Shown one piece after another: positions 7,273-11,280 of a DNA stretch of 11,280 nucleotides. Numbering within the stretch: the stretch's first letter is position 1; each line of letters opens with the position of its first letter. This DNA comes from Frondihabitans sp. GTDB taxonomy: Bacteria > Actinomycetota > Actinomycetes > Actinomycetales > Microbacteriaceae. The notes under the pieces are model-generated. The model was not told where the DNA came from, ran no database searches, and saw only the letters and a list, made by a program, of their open reading frames with translations. Both the position numbers and the translations under genes were made by a program. The stretch spans positions 1 through 11,280 of the forward strand of contig JAODMX010000175.1 of the NCBI GenBank assembly GCA_025464735.1, read 5' to 3'.

Positions 7273-8172
7273 TCACACGACGTCGAAATACGCACCGGCG
7301 GCGATGTCCTCGAGGAGGGTCGGGCCGGTGGGCGTCCACCCGAGCAGCTCCTGGGTGATTGTGCTGGTCGCCGCCAGGTCCATTGCGAAGAAGCCGCCGA
7401 GGAAGCCGAACTGCGCCGCCGCGTCAGCAGGGTCGATCGACTCGACCGGTAGACCGAGACCGTGCCCGATCGCCTCCGCGATGTCCTTCGTCGCGATGCT
7501 CGTCTCACCGACGGCGTGCAGGAGCGAGCCGGCCGGGGCCTTCTCCAAGCCGAGCCGGATCATGCGGGCGGCGTCGCCGCGGTGGACCGCAGCCCAGCCA
7601 TTGGATCCGTCGCCCACATACGCGGACACGCCCTTCTCCCGGGCGGCGCCCGCGATGTACGAGATGAATCCGTGGTCGCCGACACCGTGCACGGTCGGAG
7701 CGAAACGTAGGCTGATCGACTCGACACCGCGATCGATGTAATCGAGAGCGAGGTTCTCGGTGCCGCCCCGCGGCGACTCCGGGCCGCTATAGGGCGACGG
7801 GTCCTTCTCCGTGGAGGGTCGTCCCGGTGCCAGACCGGCGACGCCGGAGGCGATCAGGAAGCGGCGGCCGGACCCGGCAAGAGCGTCGCAGATCGTCTCG
7901 ACGGCGGCCCGCTCTGCGCGAACCGACTCGGCCGGGTTTCCCCAGTCGTGCTTATTGGCGAGGTGGATGACCGCGTCGGCACCTTCCGCCCCGCGGCGCA
8001 GACCGTCGAGGTCGTCGAGGTCACCGCGAAGAACAGCGGCACCCTTGGCTTCAAGGGCTGCGGCCGAGGCCTCGGAGCGAGCGAGGCCCGTGACCTCGTA
8101 GCCGTGGGTGAGCAGCTCGTCGACGGCGGCGGATCCGATCCAGCCCGATGCTCCAGTGATGAAAACGCTCAT
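7273..8172 (-). CDS. atypical SDR / NAD-dependent epimerase-like oxidoreductase
   Basis: A 299-residue protein with an extended-SDR Rossmann fold: TGASGWIG at residues 6-13, ARS after the second strand (31-33), GDLDDLDGL at 50-58, and AVIHLAN at 67-73. The usual Tyr-x-x-x-Lys active site is missing: where it should stand the chain reads SPRGGTENLALDY (about 133-145). This fits the atypical SDR subgroup (SDR_a7-like) whose members bind NAD(P) but lack the classical catalytic residues; the reaction is unknown. RFAPTVHG (157-163) and the C-terminal substrate lobe are intact and the length is normal. The ATG at 8172 has AAGGAGA at 8187-8181. The gene is divergent from a TetR regulator, which probably controls it from the shared 134-base region. 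Confidence 0.9.
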   Translation of the reverse strand: MSVFITGASGWIGSAAVDELLTHGYEVTGLARSEASAAALEAKGAAVLRGDLDDLDGLRRGAEGADAVIHLANKHDWGNPAESVRAERAAVETICDALAGSGRRFLIASGVAGLAPGRPSTEKDPSPYSGPESPRGGTENLALDYIDRGVESISLRFAPTVHGVGDHGFISYIAGAAREKGVSAYVGDGSNGWAAVHRGDAARMIRLGLEKAPAGSLLHAVGETSIATKDIAEAIGHGLGLPVESIDPADAAAQFGFLGGFFAMDLAATSTITQELLGWTPTGPTLLEDIAAGAYFDVV

Positions 8173-8213
8173 GGAATTGATCTCCTTCGAGGGGTTCGCC
8201 CGGACGACGAACT

Positions 8214-8279
8214 GTGATGTCAGTCACTGATGTCAGCGACTGTTGTCACGGTACACCCGAAGACAGTTGCTGTCATCAC
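8214..8279. promoter_or_regulatory. cluster of CAG-nnn-CTG operator-like sites in the divergent SDR/tetR region
   Basis: Three palindromic elements of the form CAG-nnn-CTG are seen: CAGTCACTG (8221-8229), CAGCGACTG (8234-8242) and CAGTTGCTG (8264-8272). The first two share the wider form TGTCAGnnnCTG and lie 13 bases apart; the third extends to the perfect GACAG-TTG-CTGTC. In addition, GTGATGTCAG (8214-8223) and CTGTCATCAC (8270-8279) are inverted copies matching at 9 of 10 positions and enclose the cluster. The position between a TetR gene and its divergent SDR makes these the likely TetR operators. Binding is inferred. Confidence 0.6.
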
Positions 8280-8306
8280 TTGGAGTTCACGCGTAGGATC
8301 AGACGC

Positions 8307-8927
8307 ATGGTCCGATGGGAACCCGGTGCACGCGAGCGACTGCAGAAGGCCGCGCTCGAGCTCTACGCCGCGCGCGGATTCGAGCAGACGACCGCCGCCG
8401 ACATTGCCGCTTCGGTGGGCCTTACCGAGCGAACCTTCTTCCGTCACTTCGCCGACAAGCGCGAGGTGATCTTCAACGGGCAAGCCGAGTTCCAGCAAAT
8501 CTTCGTCGACGGCGTCACCTCCGCCCCGGAGGGTGGCTCCGCGCTCGACGTCGTTTCGAGCGCCCTCGAGGCGGCGGCGGCATTCTTCCCCGACGAGCGG
8601 CGCGACTTTTCTCGCCTCCGCCAGGCGATCATCGTGAAAAATCCCAGTCTCCACGAGCGGGAGCTGCTCAAGATGACCTCGCTGGCCTCGGGCATCGCGG
8701 CCGCGCTTCGCACGAGGGGCGTGACAGAGCCGCAGGCAACCCTCGCGGCAGAGTCTGGAGTGACCGTTTTCGGCGTCGCGTTCCGACAGTGGATCGAGGC
8801 CGGCGAAACGCGACCACTCGCCGAACTCCAACACGACATGCTGCTTCAACTGCGCTCGGTGACCCACCAGGCGCCTGACCAGAGTCAAGAACCCGTTATC
8901 CGGCACAGTTGGCTGGGAAGACGCTGA
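8307..8927 (+). CDS. TetR/AcrR-family transcriptional regulator
   Basis: A 206-residue TetR-type repressor. The N-terminal DNA-binding domain covers about residues 9-58: ARERLQKAALELYAARGFEQ (8-27), then the helix-turn-helix TTAADIAASVGLTERTFFRHF (28-48) and FADKREVIF. The rest is the all-helical ligand-binding and dimerisation domain, which is not conserved between members, so no ligand can be proposed. The start is ATG 8307, with AGGA at 8295-8298. The frame is open 31 codons further up, but that stretch is the operator region and would encode an implausible Cys/His-rich tail ahead of the normal N-terminus. TAGGAT at 8294-8299 could also be read as a -10 box giving an almost leaderless message. 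It is divergent from the atypical SDR and probably represses it and itself. Confidence 0.92.
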   Translation: MVRWEPGARERLQKAALELYAARGFEQTTAADIAASVGLTERTFFRHFADKREVIFNGQAEFQQIFVDGVTSAPEGGSALDVVSSALEAAAAFFPDERRDFSRLRQAIIVKNPSLHERELLKMTSLASGIAAALRTRGVTEPQATLAAESGVTVFGVAFRQWIEAGETRPLAELQHDMLLQLRSVTHQAPDQSQEPVIRHSWLGRR

Positions 8928-9071
8928 GCGTTGCGGAGATTTTGCTGACGCGAACGTGGACGCTGGCGGCCAACCTGCGGTACATTCAGAGGCACCACAG
9001 TGGGTCCAACCAACCCGCCGACCGGAACTAACCGCTCCGGCAGCCGAGATCAACCCGTGAAGGTGATCGCC

Positions 9072-10151
9072 GTGGATCAGACGGCAGTACGCACACCTCT
9101 CGGTTTGCTGCGCCTTCTTCTCCTCGCCGGCCTGGTTGCTCTCGCCTTCCTCGTGCTCAGCTTTGTGCTGTCGTCCCAGTCCGCATCTGCGGCACCGACC
9201 ACCCAGGCTGCAACCCCAGCGGCTGCGTCTCCCGCAGCCCCGGTCGGCGCCTCAGCGCCCCGCTCAGACGGTCTCGTCGGCGCAGTGACGGGCGTGGTCG
9301 AGAAGGTCACGACGCCTGTTTCGAACGTCACCTCCGCGGTTGCATCCACCGCCGGATCCGTCGTGCACGAGGTCACGACCGTCGCCACTGAAGCCACCGC
9401 GCCGGTCCCGCCGGTTCAGCACATCGTGCAGGCAGTCGCCCCGGTCGTCCCCAACACACTCGCCGCGGTTGCCGCGAGTAAGCCGGTCGACCAGATCGTC
9501 ACCCCGGTCGCGACCGCCGTCGACCAGGTTGTCAACAGCGTGCCGGTTGTCAGTGGCCTGACCGGAAAAGACCCGGTCACGACCCTCACGACGCCCGTTG
9601 TCGGCACGGTTGACGGAGTCGTTTCCGGCGTTGCTGCCGGCGCTTCCGGATCCTCGACAACGGTCGTTCCGCCGGTCGTCAGTGTCCCCCCGGTCGACGG
9701 TCTGCCGCCTGTCGTGAGCGGGTCGACCTCGGGCGGCTCGGCAACGCAGGCGGGAACGACCGTCGTGACGTCGGAGGCCGCCCAGGCGGTCGCGACAGCG
9801 TCATCCGCACAGGTTTCCGCATCATCGTCGCCCGCCAGTGAATCAGCGTCGAGCACAGGGCTTTCGTCACTGCTTGCCGACGGGTATCAGGGCACCTCGG
9901 GTACTGGATCGACGGGCGGCTTGCCCTCGCATTCCCCCGCCGTTCCTAGCCCGACCCCTGGCCCCGCGAGTCCTGGGGGCGCCGTTTCCGGCAGCACGTC
10001 CGCGGGTTCCGCCGGTGGTGCCGGTAGCGGTTCAGGCCTCAGCACGTATTCGTTCATCCCCCCTGTTCTTTCGTCCTCGACGTCGCGTTCCACATTCCGG
10101 GTGGACGTCCCGTCGAGCCCCACGTTCGACTCAGACACAACTCCCGACTGA
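9072..10151 (+). CDS. secreted Val/Thr/Pro/Ser-rich low-complexity protein, function unknown
   Basis: A protein of about 359 residues beginning with a strong export signal: a short basic start, a long Leu/Ala/Val core at about 12-36 and a cleavage-like ASA-AP at 38-42. The mature part has no cysteine. From about 68 to 190 it is a Val/Thr/Ala-rich stretch with spaced VV pairs and repeated phrases such as TPV, VDQIV and VDQVV. It then becomes Pro/Val-rich (about 196-215), then Ser/Gly/Thr/Ala-rich, ending in PSSPTFDSDTTPD. No LPxTG anchor or second membrane segment is seen, so it would be released or held non-covalently. Starts possible are GTG 9000, 9057, 9063 and 9072; I prefer 9072 because AAGGTG precedes it at 9060-9065. 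It lies just before the chaplin-like repeat gene on the same strand, suggesting a shared surface role. Confidence 0.75.
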   Translation: MDQTAVRTPLGLLRLLLLAGLVALAFLVLSFVLSSQSASAAPTTQAATPAAASPAAPVGASAPRSDGLVGAVTGVVEKVTTPVSNVTSAVASTAGSVVHEVTTVATEATAPVPPVQHIVQAVAPVVPNTLAAVAASKPVDQIVTPVATAVDQVVNSVPVVSGLTGKDPVTTLTTPVVGTVDGVVSGVAAGASGSSTTVVPPVVSVPPVDGLPPVVSGSTSGGSATQAGTTVVTSEAAQAVATASSAQVSASSSPASESASSTGLSSLLADGYQGTSGTGSTGGLPSHSPAVPSPTPGPASPGGAVSGSTSAGSAGGAGSGSGLSTYSFIPPVLSSSTSRSTFRVDVPSSPTFDSDTTPD

Positions 10152-10191
10152 CGGTCGCACCCTGCCCTTTTCCGTGGCAGGTAGCGCACAC

Positions 10192-10263
10192 GTCGCCTCC
10201 GGCGACACGACCATCACCAGTTGAACGACCCACCAGACGTGGGTCGACCGAATCATTTGATTC
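10192..10263 (+). promoter_or_regulatory. three consecutive inverted repeats upstream of the repeat-protein gene
   Basis: The 124-base gap between the two secreted-protein genes holds three perfect inverted repeats in a row: GTCGCC-tcc-GGCGAC (10192-10206), CGACCCAC-cagac-GTGGGTCG (10226-10246) and GAATCA-tt-TGATTC (10250-10263). The first may end the upstream transcript. The second is the strongest stem. The third ends at the first base of the CAGGAG ribosome site, so folding or protein binding there could affect translation of the downstream gene. None is followed by a T tract, and I could not identify a convincing promoter in the gap. Confidence 0.45.
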
Positions 10264-10275
10264 AGGAGTTGGACC

Positions 10276-11280
10276 ATGAATAAGTATGTTTTCCGCGGGC
10301 TCATCGGAGCCTGCTTCGTCGGAGGCCTCTGGGCCGTCGGGGCGACCGCAGCGAATGCCGCGACCACGACTGGCTCAGACGGCATCGCCTCCGGCAGCCA
10401 AGTTGTCGGTGCCGTCACGGCTCCGGTGACCGCAACCGGTAACGCGATCAGCGTCCTCGGCAGCTCGACGTCAACCGCGTCGACGACCCACGCGGCGCCG
10501 GCCGCAACCCCGGCAGCGGCACCCGCCGCGGCCCCGACAACGACGGGCACCTCGGGCATCCTCTCCGGAACCCAGGGCATCGTCTCCGTCCACGTGCCCG
10601 TGACCGTCTCGGGCAACGCCGTGTCGGTTGCCGGTGACTCCAGTTCGAGCCACGCGACGACGGCGGCTCCGGCCGCGGCAGCTCCGGCTGCAACGACCCC
10701 GGCAGCGACTACGACCGGCAGCGGCTCGGTCGCCGGCGGCAGCCAGGCGCTGGTGAACGTCACCGTCCCGGTGACGGTCTCGGGCAACGGCATCTCGGTG
10801 CTCGGTAACTCGTCCAGCACGGGCTCCTCGACGACGGCGGCCACACCCACCGCGTCGACGGCAGCACCGTCGACGAGCGGCTCCGACGGTGTCGTGTCCG
10901 GCACGCAGGCCCTCGTCGGCGTGAGCCTGCCGGTCACGGTCTCCGGCAACGGCATCTCCGTCCTCGGCAGCTCGACGAGCACCGGAAGCACGACGACGGC
11001 CGGATCCAGCACCACCGGATCCAGCACCGCGTCCGGTACCCCGGCCACCACGACCGGCACCGGCAGCGTCCTCGGTGGCACCCAGATCGCACCCGTCGTG
11101 ACCGCACCGGTCACCGCGGCCGGAAATGCGATCTCGGTCCTCGGTGACTCCACCAGCACCGGCAGCAGCACGACCACCGGAACTGGATCAGGCACTACCG
11201 GAACGGGCGACAGCACGACCGGCAGTGACGGCATCGGGTCGGGAACCCAGATCACTCCAGTGGTCACGGCCCCCATCACC
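10276..11280 (+). CDS. secreted chaplin-like repeat protein (3' end outside window)
   Basis: 335 residues are visible and no stop is reached. A signal peptide covers residues 1-28 (basic start, hydrophobic core, ANA-AT cleavage). The mature part is made of 34-residue units at about residues 33-66, 91-124, 148-181, 202-235, 261-294 and 316 onward. The consensus is GSDGVxSGTQxxVxVxxPVTVSGNxISVLGxSxS. It follows the core of the chaplin domain (G-x-x-SGN...VPV-x-V-C-GN-x-V-x-V-G), which forms amyloid films on aerial hyphae of Streptomyces, but Ser, Thr or Ala stands at the chaplin Cys position, and the only Cys is in the signal peptide. Thr/Ser/Ala/Gly linkers of 20-26 residues separate the units. 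The ATG has AGGAG at 10264-10268. A surface-coat, adhesin or self-assembling role is inferred; no anchor is visible in this part. Confidence 0.85.
   Translation, partial: MNKYVFRGLIGACFVGGLWAVGATAANAATTTGSDGIASGSQVVGAVTAPVTATGNAISVLGSSTSTASTTHAAPAATPAAAPAAAPTTTGTSGILSGTQGIVSVHVPVTVSGNAVSVAGDSSSSHATTAAPAAAAPAATTPAATTTGSGSVAGGSQALVNVTVPVTVSGNGISVLGNSSSTGSSTTAATPTASTAAPSTSGSDGVVSGTQALVGVSLPVTVSGNGISVLGSSTSTGSTTTAGSSTTGSSTASGTPATTTGTGSVLGGTQIAPVVTAPVTAAGNAISVLGDSTSTGSSTTTGTGSGTTGTGDSTTGSDGIGSGTQITPVVTAPIT
10372..11280 (+). repeat. tandem ~102-bp coding repeats within the chaplin-like gene
   Basis: Units start at 10372, 10546, 10717, 10879, 11056 and 11221 (the last cut by the window end). The period is 162-177 bases because the 102-base unit is conserved and the linker varies. 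The best-conserved DNA is around the stretch encoding PVTVSGNGISVLG. Units 1, 5 and 6 share TAPVTA/TAPIT and GNAISVLG wording, while units 2, 3 and 4 share PVTVSGN. Confidence 0.85.

Noticed and set aside
8214..8306. N-terminal extension of the TetR protein with CC...CC-HH, resembling a zinc-binding motif.
   Set aside because: The Cys/His residues come from reading through the CAG/CTG operator palindromes. The family N-terminus and a ribosome site fit ATG 8307.
8981..8986. TACATT as a -10 box for the secreted-protein gene.
   Set aside because: No convincing -35 element lies at the right distance; the nearest candidate, TGGACG at 8957-8962, is weak.
10131..11279. A 382-codon open frame on the minus strand opposite the repeat protein.
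   Set aside because: It is the low-complexity complement of the chaplin-like repeats (Val/Pro/Thr-rich, no signal or fold). The + strand frame has a signal peptide, a ribosome site and the conserved repeat.
10372..11280. Regularly spaced repeats considered as a CRISPR array.
   Set aside because: The repeats are in frame, about 102 bases long, diverged, and encode a consistent protein unit behind a signal peptide.

Overview
The window is GC-rich DNA with G/C-ending codons, GTG and TTG starts and tight ATGA gene overlaps, so it is an actinobacterium. Gene content and protein style (a PadR-DUF1048-Drr-type ABC cassette, a secreted Ala/Thr/Val-rich protein beside a chaplin-like repeat protein) fit a Microbacteriaceae member such as a Frondihabitans or Leifsonia relative. 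That placement is inference. No mobile element, rRNA, tRNA or CRISPR array was seen, and no gap between genes exceeds 200 bases.

Layout. Positions 1-1556 (+): the tail of a short-chain dehydrogenase (SDR), a MarR regulator and a second SDR, packed like one operon. A glyoxalase-fold (VOC) gene (1565-1987, -) converges on it. Next is glucose-6-phosphate isomerase (2096-3823, -), which starts at TTG behind a perfect ribosome site; a long inverted repeat lies between it and the VOC gene. A short divergent region then leads into a four-gene + strand operon (4018-6315): PadR regulator, DUF1048 protein, ABC ATPase and ABC-2 permease. A perfect 13-bp direct repeat over its promoter is a strong candidate operator. 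A 280-aa protein of unknown function (6338-7180, -) converges on the operon across a probable bidirectional terminator. Upstream of it lies an atypical SDR (7273-8172, -), divergent from a TetR regulator (8307-8927, +), with several CAG-nnn-CTG operator-like elements in the gap.

The last 2.2 kb is the most unusual part. It encodes two exported, cysteine-free, low-complexity proteins in tandem. The first (9072-10151) is rich in Val, Thr, Ser and Pro. The second (10276 to beyond the window) has a signal peptide and at least six ~34-residue units whose core resembles the chaplin domain of Streptomyces (G-x-x-G-x-x-S-G-x-Q ... P-V-T-V-S-G-N-x-I-S-V-L-G), with the chaplin cysteine position occupied by Ser, Thr or Ala. 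Units alternate with Thr/Ser/Ala/Gly linkers. It is a candidate surface-coat or amyloid-type protein.

How the genes work together: there are three regulator-target pairs (MarR with its flanking SDRs, PadR with its own ABC exporter, TetR with the divergent SDR), one housekeeping glycolytic gene, and a cell-surface pair at the right end.
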